IMG/VR virus record: IMGVR_UViG_3300020201_000002
Span: 1 to 46,553 of that record
Reading direction: 5' to 3' (one strand)
Length of the DNA: 46,553 nucleotides
Source: a virus
The translations under genes and the position numbers were made by a program. Every line of letters starts with the position of its first letter. The stretch's first letter is position 1. Shown here piece after piece: positions 37,613-44,366 of this stretch. The notes beneath the pieces were generated by a model. The model saw nothing but the letters and a program-made list of their open reading frames with translations, searched no databases and was not told the DNA's origin.

Positions 37613-37667
37613 AGTGTACTAGTCTTCAGTACTATACTAGTATAGCATACTAGTATTATAATGCAAG
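37613..37667 (-). repeat. Promoter repeat R5
   Basis: Leftward TTGCAT (37666-37661), 16-base spacer with ATACTAGTAT, TATACT (37644-37639). The leader part is more divergent than in R1-R4. Drives the 37586 gene. Confidence 0.7.
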
Positions 37668-37710
37668 TAGTAGCGGGTAGTAGTGGGGTGGGGATAACTT
37701 TGGGGTTTTT

Positions 37711-38189
37711 CAATGGCAACTTTTGAATTGTGGGGTGAAAAGTTGCCATTGGGGGGGCAAAGTTGCCATTGGGATTGGTGGGGTTGTTAGTGTTTTGGTG
37801 GGGTTGTTAGTGTTTTGGTGGTGTTGGTGGCTCTGGTAGTGCATTTCAATGGCAACTTCAATGGCACCAATGGCAACTTCAATGGCAGAATGGCAACTTT
37901 TAGGGGTGTTTTGACTTTGTGTGCTATGAAAATTATTTAGCCACTGACATATGAAAATTCTTGCCATTCTTGCCATTCTTGCCATTTTGTACTACTTTTG
38001 TGGAAAACTACTGTCAAGGGTGTGAATACTGTTACTGTATGCACTATTATTAATGGTTACACTAACACGGCAAGCCCCTATTGTACATATGCCCCCCCCG
38101 TTTCAGCATTACACCATTCTGGGGATAACTCTACCGTGAAACACCGTGAAACACTATCACAATGGCAAGAATGGCAAGAATGGCAACTT
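37711..38189. repeat. AATGGCAA repeat clusters
   Basis: Twelve copies of AATGGCAA or its complement, in four groups: single copies near 37712, 37743 and 37763; 37848-37900 (three full and two partial, direct); 37961-37986 (three, inverted, 9-bp period); and 38161-38186 (three, direct, 9-bp period). They are mostly extended to CAATGGCAACTT. A 24-bp tandem duplication (TTGGTGGGGTTGTTAGTGTT unit) lies at about 37775-37825 inside the set. Clustered short repeats of this kind are typical of replication-initiator binding. No credible gene overlaps them. Confidence 0.7.
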
Positions 38190-38478
38190 TTCACGCTATG
38201 AATGATAGGCTATACAAGTGACCGTGAAACCCCGTGAAACACTTGTAAACCGTTTCACGCTATCCGTGAAACACCCCGTGAAACACCGTGAAACACCCCG
38301 TGAAACACCGTGAAACACCGTGAAACACTTTACATGCTACCGTGAAACGGTACATATACACCGTGAAACACCTATAAAGTGTTTCACGCATACCGTGAAA
38401 CACCTATAAAGTGTTTCACGCCCCCCGTGAAACACCTTGCCCCCCCTGTGAAACGTTTCACGCTCACCGTGAAACAAG
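38134..38478. repeat. GTGAAAC iteron array (parS half-site)
   Basis: Sixteen copies of GTGAAAC and four of GTTTCAC within 345 bp, mostly as CCGTGAAACACC. Four times the two orientations face each other as GTTTCACG-N5-CGTGAAAC: 38252-38272, 38381-38401, 38413-38433 and 38455-38475. Two tandem 27-base hairpins CGTGAAACAC-N7-GTGTTTCACG lie at 38362-38388 and 38394-38420. The half-site equals half of the bacterial ParB site TGTTTCACGTGAAACA. Either phage-origin iterons or a ParB-type site. Confidence 0.8.
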
Positions 38479-38523
38479 GGGGGGGAGGGTTACAAAGATT
38501 GATGAGATAAAGGGGGAAGTGCC

Positions 38524-38658
38524 AGGTGACTACTTTTACCAGACTGTTTTGAACTACTTAAGGGTAGGTCTGGTGGCTACTTTTACCAGACTGTAGGGTA
38601 GGTCTGGTGGCTACTTTTACCAGACTGTAGGGTAGGTCTGGTACTCCTTGACCTACCC
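38524..38658. repeat. 34-bp tandem repeats upstream of the terminase promoter
   Basis: Two exact 34-base units (38572-38605, 38606-38639) and one diverged unit with an insertion (38524-38571). Each contains TACCAGAC and GTCTGG in inverted orientation, 10 bases apart. Next to them GGGTAGGTC (38630-38638) is the inverted partner of GACCTACCC (38650-38658), which covers the -35 box of the terminase promoter. Likely binding sites for a late regulator or the small terminase. Confidence 0.75.
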
Positions 38659-38676
38659 CAGATACTGGCATATACT
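38648..38676 (+). promoter_or_regulatory. Late promoter for the packaging and head genes (leaderless)
   Basis: TTGACC (38648-38653), 17-base spacer, TATACT (38671-38676). The small-terminase ATG is at 38683, only 6 bases after the -10 box, so transcription would begin at the A of ATG or within the first codon. ATATACTAGTAGTAT over the -10 box is shared with the early leftward promoter. Confidence 0.75.
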
Positions 38677-38682
38677 AGTAGT

Positions 38683-39078
38683 ATGAAAACACCATATCAA
38701 GACGTATCAATAGAAGGCTTAACAAGTAGTATAAAAGTCATCGCACGGGCACAAGGGCTTGACTTGGACACCACGCAGGCACTAGGGTCGCTCATAAAGT
38801 TTATGAATAGTCCGAAAGACCCAATTAGTATAGATGAAGCAATAGAGAGTGCTATGATGTTTCATCCAACAGCAGTCAGAGAATCCCTGTTCGCAGCCTA
38901 TGAGGCTCTCTATCTATACCAGGCAGCTAAGAAGAACTTATCCCAGGCTGTAGAGGATGGTGACACTAAGGCTATACTGACGTTACTGGAGAATTTCGGC
39001 AAGATAGAGGGCTATCGAGCAGAGAAGGACGTACCAGAGCAGAAAGAGGTGTCTGTTACTATAACTAAGCAGTGGTAA
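38683..39078 (+). CDS. Terminase small subunit
   Basis: 131 residues. Helical throughout; the N-terminal part (SSIKVIARAQGLDLDTTQAL) could be a DNA-binding helical region. The C-terminus TLLENFGKIEGYRAEKDVPE followed by VSVTI resembles the ends of small-terminase proteins. It directly precedes the large terminase (one base between stop and ATG, GGTAATATG). It would bind the packaging site and load the ATPase-nuclease. The 34-bp repeats upstream are candidate sites for it. Its mRNA is predicted to be leaderless. Identification rests on gene order and general pattern. Confidence 0.65.
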   Translation: MKTPYQDVSIEGLTSSIKVIARAQGLDLDTTQALGSLIKFMNSPKDPISIDEAIESAMMFHPTAVRESLFAAYEALYLYQAAKKNLSQAVEDGDTKAILTLLENFGKIEGYRAEKDVPEQKEVSVTITKQW

Positions 39079-39079
39079 T

Positions 39080-40393
39080 ATGTCTGTACGTCATGTAACC
39101 CTACCGCACTTGTACAGTGCCCGTGAGTACCAGAAAGAGATATGGAAGGCTTCTGAGGAGTACAACAGGCTTTTTATAGTCGCTCACAGACGTTCAGGGA
39201 AGGACTACACGTGTTTTAATATACTCGTATCGAAAGCTATCCAAGAACGCTGTATATGCTGGTACATCTTGCCTACCCGTGAGCAAGCTCGTAAGGTAAT
39301 CTGGGATGCTATTACTAATGACGGAGTAAAGTTTCTGGACTGTATCCCACAAGAGCTAATACATAAGATAGACGTTACTACTAAGGTTATTTACTTAATA
39401 AACGGGAGTACAATATGGCTATTAGGGGCAGATGCAGACTCACTTGTAGGAAGTAACCCAAAACATATCGTATTTTCGGAGTACGCTCTATACTCAAAAG
39501 ACCCATATCCGTTGTTACTACCTATTGTGAGAGCAAACGGGGGGTCGCTTATATTTAACACTACGCCACGAGGTATGAACCACGCGTTTTACACCATGCA
39601 GAACGCACTTAACCACCCACAGTGGAAGGTTATTATTCAATCGGTTAAAGAGACTAAAATATTCTCTGAGGAGGAGCTACTCGAGATACAACGCGAGACT
39701 ACGCAGGACTTATACGACCAGGAGTACTTATGTAAGTTTATCGACGGGGCATCACAGTGTTTTAAGGGGGTAGACTCGTTAGTCGACCAGAATCCAACGA
39801 CATATCCGATAATCCCATACGAAAAGTACAAAATCGGGCTAGACATCGCGAAGGTTAACGACGAAACGGTGGTTACTGCAATAAACTTGCATGCCATGCC
39901 GTTTAGGGTGTATCCACAGACATTTTTTAATCAAATTGACTATCCACTACAAAAAGCACGTGTAGAAGCCGAGTGGTACAGGTTCAACAAGTCACCAATA
40001 CTTATGGACGAGACTGGTGGGGGGAAGGTGTTTCTCGACTCGCTTAACCAGACTATATCTAACGTCGAGGGTTTTACGTTTACGGAGCGGTCACGTGCTG
40101 AGCTACTTACTAACCTTGCTATTATTATAGAGCAAAAGAATATTACTATACCGAACGACCCTGAGCTTATCGCACAGCTAAAGGGTTTTCAGTGGGTTAC
40201 TACTGCTACAGGGAAACAACGCATGCAGTCATCGCTACGTCACGACGACAGAGTCATGTCACTCGCTCTAGCAGTATACGACTTACCAAGCAAGGCTAGG
40301 AAGTACAGAAATCAAGAAGTGGACGAGGATACACGGCTATTCGACGCTAACAGATATACACAGTCAAACGCACACAACAGGTTCAGGACATAG
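39080..40393 (+). CDS. Terminase large subunit
   Basis: 437 residues. ATPase: Walker A-like AHRRSGKD (35-42), Walker B IVFSEYAL with Glu134, coupling motif FNTTPRG (159-165). Nuclease: Asp255 in KIGLDIAKVND, Asp310 in PILMDETGGG, Asp389/Asp390 in RHDDRVMSLALAVYD, the RNase-H-like three-acid arrangement of phage terminases. It pumps DNA into the procapsid and cuts the concatemer. Of normal, slightly short length (typical 430-550). It is followed after 27 bases by an HNH gene. Confidence 0.95.
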   Translation: MSVRHVTLPHLYSAREYQKEIWKASEEYNRLFIVAHRRSGKDYTCFNILVSKAIQERCICWYILPTREQARKVIWDAITNDGVKFLDCIPQELIHKIDVTTKVIYLINGSTIWLLGADADSLVGSNPKHIVFSEYALYSKDPYPLLLPIVRANGGSLIFNTTPRGMNHAFYTMQNALNHPQWKVIIQSVKETKIFSEEELLEIQRETTQDLYDQEYLCKFIDGASQCFKGVDSLVDQNPTTYPIIPYEKYKIGLDIAKVNDETVVTAINLHAMPFRVYPQTFFNQIDYPLQKARVEAEWYRFNKSPILMDETGGGKVFLDSLNQTISNVEGFTFTERSRAELLTNLAIIIEQKNITIPNDPELIAQLKGFQWVTTATGKQRMQSSLRHDDRVMSLALAVYDLPSKARKYRNQEVDEDTRLFDANRYTQSNAHNRFRT

Positions 40394-40399
40394 TATAAT
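40394..40399 (+). promoter_or_regulatory. Possible -10 box before the HNH gene
   Basis: Perfect TATAAT directly after the large-terminase stop, 21 bases before the HNH ATG. No recognisable -35 hexamer at 16-18 bases upstream. Weak evidence. Confidence 0.25.
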
Positions 40400-40420
40400 T
40401 AAGAAAACACACCTAGTTAA

Positions 40421-40825
40421 ATGGAAAAAATGCACAAGCACCACATGATACCGTTATCACTTGGTATTATGGGTATTGACTGTCCATGTAACCTCATATC
40501 ACTCACCGAAAAGCAACACTTGGAAGTACACAAAACCCTGAACTTTGGGTACTACCATATGCGACAACACTACAAGACTGTGAACGGCTCTCTGGATATA
40601 GCATTCATATTCAAAGAGCAAGAGAAGATGGTGCGTTTGTACTTCAAGCCATTTGAAAAGATGTCAGCCTTCTTGCGAAAGGCACACCTTGAGAAAATGC
40701 GTGAACAAGTCACTTACGTTACTGAGCAACACAAAGTGGTGTACGGTAATTACGACAAAAATGGTGACTTTCGTTACCAACTCGATGTACTTATATACAC
40801 CTACGCTAAACAAACTAAAGGGTAG
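40421..40825 (+). CDS. HNH endonuclease-like protein
   Basis: 134 residues. HKHHMIPLSLGIMGIDCPCN, then LISLTEKQHLEVHKTL, gives the His-His ... Asn ... His order of a compact HNH motif (HHxxPxxxGG-D-x-x-NLxxLxxxxHxxxH). The C-terminal 80 residues are helical and basic. It lies between large terminase and portal, where HNH nucleases that stimulate terminase cutting are commonly found; a homing endonuclease is the alternative. A terminator overlaps its end. Confidence 0.65.
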   Translation: MEKMHKHHMIPLSLGIMGIDCPCNLISLTEKQHLEVHKTLNFGYYHMRQHYKTVNGSLDIAFIFKEQEKMVRLYFKPFEKMSAFLRKAHLEKMREQVTYVTEQHKVVYGNYDKNGDFRYQLDVLIYTYAKQTKG

Positions 40826-40843
40826 TATACTCTTTAGTTTTTT
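40812..40843 (+). terminator. Intrinsic terminator after the HNH gene
   Basis: AAACTAAAG (40812-40820), 11-base loop, CTTTAGTTT (40832-40840), T-run to 40843. The HNH stop codon lies in the loop. It separates the terminase transcript from the portal and head genes, at least partly. Confidence 0.8.
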
Positions 40844-40848
40844 AATAG

Positions 40849-40876
40849 TATACTTATGGCGTGAAACGTGAAACAT
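40849..40876 (+). promoter_or_regulatory. Possible portal promoter with two GTGAAAC sites
   Basis: TATACT (40849-40854) follows the terminator, and GCGTGAAACGTGAAAC comes right after it, covering the expected transcription start. The portal ATG is at 40890. These are the only GTGAAAC copies found in an intergenic gap outside the array at 38134-38478. No good -35 box, so an activator may be needed. Confidence 0.35.
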
Positions 40877-40889
40877 AATACATACCCAT

Positions 40890-42815
40890 ATGTCTAAAAA
40901 ACAACGAACCTATATACAAACACAAATGGCTGCTGTCGAGAACAAAGATGCACTGTCTCTGGTGTGGGATTTCTGGACACGCGGTAATCTTATAATGCAA
41001 AACGCTTATCCTGAGTTAAAAAACAGGAATCTAACAACATGTCTTCGCTTGTGGCAGACACGATATAACGGATACTCTACACAGAACCCTGACCTGATGT
41101 TTTTGAACTTTACGCGTAACGTATGTGTATCGTACATCGCGAAAGTTGCAGCATCTGGACCGAAGACGCATATAGCGTCTACTAATAAAGTAAGCAACTC
41201 GCCGAATAAAGTACTCGCAGAGATACTCAGCTGTGTTAATAAGGTATCGCTTACCAAAGAAGGTGCTGACGCTAAATATCGGGAGAACGTAACTAGCCAG
41301 ACTGTAAAGGGTACTGTTATTGTATACGAAGGATACAAGCTCAGTATGATAGAGGACGAAGAAGTTCTTAAGTTCAACGCACTTACTGGGAAGTACAAAA
41401 CACAAAAAACAAAGCGAGTACTATTTGACGATGTGTATCAGCAAGAAATACCTGTTGAGGATTTGATTATTACCAATCCGTATCAGCCTGATATTCAAAA
41501 ACAACCTGCGATAATGTGGCGACAGCTTTACGACACAGAAGAATATCTGGAAGAGTTCCATATGTATAAGGACTCAGAGAACGCACAGCCAGGTGCACGC
41601 TTCGGGACTAACGACACAGAGTTTTACGGAAATCAAAACAACAACGTACAGCAAATGCAGTATCAAATCGAGGTAATCAGATTTTACCACCGTTTAATGA
41701 ACAGACATATTATTATCGCTGGGGGTATTGTTATATACGACGGACCAATGCCGTTCAGGCATCGTAAATATCCTTTTTCAAAGGGAGTTTTCGAGTACCC
41801 AACTAACGAGTTCTTCTGGGGTATCGGGTTACCTGAGAAAATCAAAGGCGAGCAGGACACGCTCAACTCGACTATCAACATGATTGACACAAAGACACAG
41901 TACTCGCTCAAGCCGTTTATTCTTACATCAGACGACGACATGGCAGACCAAGAGGAGCTCGACATCATGCAGATAAAGAAAGTATCTGACGTGGATAAAT
42001 ACAAGGTTATAGAGCTACCTGGGATTAACAGCGGAGAAAGTAACTACTTTAATCAACTTCAAGTACTACTTAAAGAGCTTTCAGGTGTGTACGGGGGTGC
42101 TGACTCGTTTACTAAAAACGGAGGTAAGCTAGACATCAAGCAGATTATGCTACAACAAGAAGAGGCTAACGCGACTATCGCGTACTCGTCTACTTTTATG
42201 GAGGATATGGAGGTCAGTAGGACAAAACAACGTCTTGCAAACATCATGCAGTTTTACTCTGTACCACGTGTCGAGCGAAACGTCGGAATGTACGGAGAAA
42301 AGTACACTGAGTTAATATACAAAAACGTACAGGTCCCGTCAGAAAACGAGAACGAGCCAATACGCTCTATCTACTTTCAGAACAGCCCTACACACGAAGA
42401 GCGGATGAGGACATTCGAGCAGATGGACGCAGCAGAGGAGCTTGCTTTCCAGCAAGGTCTTGAGGTGAAGACATACCTAGTCGACGCAGCGGTGTTTGAC
42501 GACCACACATTTGATATTACTGTTCAGCGAAACTCGTCGTGGCTCAAAAACCAAGCTATGGACCAGGCTATGCGACTCGAGTACGCTCAGTACATACTCA
42601 ACCTTATCAGTCAGACGATGGCTATGGGTATCGACGTAGGTGTGGACATGACAAAGGTATTCAAATACGTTAACGAGTCATTCGATGTACCGTTCGCTGA
42701 CCTTATGAAGGACGAGGGTGCACAGCAACAGCCACAAGAACAGCCGTTACCACAGGCATCACCATTTGATGCACCAGTACCGTCGTCTTCTGCACCGCCG
42801 TTACCACAAATATAA
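40890..42815 (+). CDS. Portal protein
   Basis: 641 residues. Order and pattern are those of podovirus portals: an N-terminal alpha/beta wing (QTRYNGYSTQNPDLMFLNFT), central PIEVIRFYHRLMN-like strands, PFRHRKYPFSKGVFEYP, then GIGLPEKIKGEQDTLNSTIN, the conserved portal stretch preceding the stem, and a long helical C-terminus ending in a Gln/Pro-rich tail (QQPQEQPLPQASPF). Twelve copies would form the DNA gate at one vertex. It precedes a small head gene and the scaffold. Start ATG at 40890 after CCCAT; stop TAA is one base from the next ATG. Confidence 0.8.
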   Translation: MSKKQRTYIQTQMAAVENKDALSLVWDFWTRGNLIMQNAYPELKNRNLTTCLRLWQTRYNGYSTQNPDLMFLNFTRNVCVSYIAKVAASGPKTHIASTNKVSNSPNKVLAEILSCVNKVSLTKEGADAKYRENVTSQTVKGTVIVYEGYKLSMIEDEEVLKFNALTGKYKTQKTKRVLFDDVYQQEIPVEDLIITNPYQPDIQKQPAIMWRQLYDTEEYLEEFHMYKDSENAQPGARFGTNDTEFYGNQNNNVQQMQYQIEVIRFYHRLMNRHIIIAGGIVIYDGPMPFRHRKYPFSKGVFEYPTNEFFWGIGLPEKIKGEQDTLNSTINMIDTKTQYSLKPFILTSDDDMADQEELDIMQIKKVSDVDKYKVIELPGINSGESNYFNQLQVLLKELSGVYGGADSFTKNGGKLDIKQIMLQQEEANATIAYSSTFMEDMEVSRTKQRLANIMQFYSVPRVERNVGMYGEKYTELIYKNVQVPSENENEPIRSIYFQNSPTHEERMRTFEQMDAAEELAFQQGLEVKTYLVDAAVFDDHTFDITVQRNSSWLKNQAMDQAMRLEYAQYILNLISQTMAMGIDVGVDMTKVFKYVNESFDVPFADLMKDEGAQQQPQEQPLPQASPFDAPVPSSSAPPLPQI

Positions 42816-42816
42816 T

Positions 42817-43032
42817 ATGAAAATGAACGCACTGGCACAGATATACGGCGACCCAATGTTACGCGAGGCTTTGGAAAAAGAAATAGAGTCGTTAAGGAAC
42901 AAGTTAGAAACAGGTGACAAGGAGGCTTTTGAGTACAATCAAGGGGCACTCCAAACACTTCGCTCTCTTGTTGCACGCTCTAAGAGTACTTTTATAAGCC
43001 TCAATAGCTTAGGGGGGACGGTAGAGTTATAG
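42817..43032 (+). CDS. Small head-region protein
   Basis: 71 residues from the ATG at 42817, which follows the portal stop as TAATATG. Sequence: KMNALAQIYGDPMLREALEK, EIESLRNKLETGDKEAFEYN, QGALQTLRSLVARSKSTFIS. Helical hairpin, charged. Position between portal and scaffold suggests an assembly factor or a head-completion protein. No family recognised. Confidence 0.65.
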   Translation: MKMNALAQIYGDPMLREALEKEIESLRNKLETGDKEAFEYNQGALQTLRSLVARSKSTFISLNSLGGTVEL

Positions 43033-43166
43033 CTCGTTTGTCGGACAGGCTGCATAGAGTGGGTTCGCCAACTTCTTACACTACGCAGCCTTTCGGGCAA
43101 GAGAGCGAAACTCACTTACTCGTAATAGCTAACACCCACGTCTAATGACGTTAAACAAAAACACAT
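43033..43166 (+). other. Structured non-coding gap before the scaffold gene
   Basis: 134 bases without a credible gene. AGGCTGC (43047-43053) pairs with GCAGCCT (43085-43091), with further partial pairing inside (AGTG / CACT). A small GCC-TTTC-GGGC hairpin follows. No T-run, no tRNA fold that I could make work, no clear promoter. Possible mRNA-stabilising or processing element between the portal and the highly expressed scaffold-capsid genes. Confidence 0.4.
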
Positions 43167-43877
43167 ATGGATGATGAAGAAATCACATTAGTAGACGAAG
43201 AGGTAGAAATTACCGAAGACGTTCCAGCGGCTGATGCTGGTAAAACAACAGAAACTGAGGACAAAGACAAAGCTAAGCTTATCAATGAAATCAAAAACCT
43301 AGAAATGGCTAGTGAGCAAGAACTACGTGATATTAAAAAAATCCGTCTTCAAGCTTTACAAGACACACGACAGGTACGTAAGAGTGAACGTCAGAAACTC
43401 ATTGAGAAACTCGACACAGAAGACGAGTCGGTTCAGGTATGGAACGCGAGGATTGAAGAAGAGGTAGCACCTGTTAATCAAATCCTTGAACAAAATAAGC
43501 AGGAAATCTTCGATGAAGCTCTTATGGAGTTCGCACAAGAGCATCCGATGTCTAAGATGATGGTTGAACGTGTTATGAACACTTACTCAGCTCTCGCAAC
43601 GTCATCAGGATTGAATCTTAAAGCGGTTATGCGTGACATATCACGAGCCTACGCAGCAGAATCCGTTGAGGAGCAATCAGCACTGGAAACGAAAGCGTCA
43701 CACGCCGAGAAGTTAGCTACTAGAGCAAGTGCAGGAGTTACTAAGGCAGATGGTTCAAGCGGTGGTTCTGGACCTGCAAAACTCTCTATTCCAAAAGCTG
43801 AGTACGAGATTCTCAAGCAGGCTGGTCTTAGCGATGATAAAATCAAAGCTCATTATAAAGATAAACAAAAACAATAA
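43167..43877 (+). CDS. Scaffolding protein
   Basis: 236 residues. Very acidic N-terminus (DDEEITLVDEEVEITEDVPA), long charged coiled-coil centre (NEIKNLEMASEQELRDIKKI), Ser/Gly linker, and a basic C-terminus (EYEILKQAGLSDDKIKAHYK) as in scaffolding proteins whose basic tail contacts the shell. Located directly before the decoration and capsid genes. It would guide procapsid assembly and leave before packaging. No protease gene is seen nearby, so removal is likely by exit and not by cleavage. Confidence 0.7.
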   Translation: MDDEEITLVDEEVEITEDVPAADAGKTTETEDKDKAKLINEIKNLEMASEQELRDIKKIRLQALQDTRQVRKSERQKLIEKLDTEDESVQVWNARIEEEVAPVNQILEQNKQEIFDEALMEFAQEHPMSKMMVERVMNTYSALATSSGLNLKAVMRDISRAYAAESVEEQSALETKASHAEKLATRASAGVTKADGSSGGSGPAKLSIPKAEYEILKQAGLSDDKIKAHYKDKQKQ

Positions 43878-43880
43878 AAT

Positions 43881-44360
43881 ATGTTCAAGCTATTAAGAAT
43901 GCCTGGCTACAACGACAATTTTGCTGGTAACGTACTTGGAAAGAACTCAGAAGTTTTGACCGACGGCGACCTTGTAACAACTGTTGGAGCGTTAGGTTTG
44001 AAAGTTGCTGCTCCTGGAGAAGCAATTATCGGTGTTATGCAGGGGACTTACACCATGACGGCTACTAACGTAACCGTTAAAAAGGAGGAAGTTATCTTCC
44101 GACCTATCGACCAAGACTATGAATTTGAAGCAGACACAAATGCAGACCTAGACCCTCTACTATCTGTGGGAAGTGCTTACAACATCATCGGGCTAACTGG
44201 TGCACAAATGGTTGACGTACTTGGTGGTGTTACCACTGGTGCTAACGCAATCGTATCATGTGTTCAGGTTGACCCAGCAGGATTGGGAGGTACAGGTGTA
44301 GGAAGTGGACTCCGTGTCGGGGTGTTCAAGATTATCAAGCTAGTAGGTGCAGAAAACTAA
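43881..44360 (+). CDS. Head decoration / stabilisation protein
   Basis: 159 residues. Small, beta-rich, Gly/Val/Thr-rich protein: FAGNVLGKNSEVLTDGDLVT, LGLKVAAPGEAIIGVMQGTY, IFRPIDQDYEFEADTNADLD. This pattern (capsid cement proteins with a start-to-end beta barrel, GxxVxxxxxGDLVxxVGAxGLxxAxxGExIxGV) and the position between scaffold and major capsid support a decoration role. It would bind the outer shell at threefold sites. The stop is 6 bases before the capsid start. Confidence 0.65.
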   Translation: MFKLLRMPGYNDNFAGNVLGKNSEVLTDGDLVTTVGALGLKVAAPGEAIIGVMQGTYTMTATNVTVKKEEVIFRPIDQDYEFEADTNADLDPLLSVGSAYNIIGLTGAQMVDVLGGVTTGANAIVSCVQVDPAGLGGTGVGSGLRVGVFKIIKLVGAEN

Positions 44361-44366
44361 TAATAT

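Noticed and set aside
37710-38201. Open frames on both strands across the AATGGCAA and GTGAAAC repeats
   Set aside because: Their products merely translate the short repeats (for example MARMARMAR). No start context; DNA-level repeats explain the sequence.
37961-38475. CRISPR array
   Set aside because: Repeats are 7-12 bases, irregularly spaced and in both orientations; there are no unique spacers of constant size and no cas genes.
40421-40825. Homing endonuclease in an intron
   Set aside because: The flanking terminase and portal genes are complete and no split gene is seen; a packaging-associated HNH protein is the simpler reading, although a free-standing homing enzyme cannot be excluded.
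43033-43166. tRNA gene (GGGTTCGCC looks like a T-loop)
   Set aside because: No acceptor, D and anticodon arms could be paired around it; the stem partners do not fit a cloverleaf.
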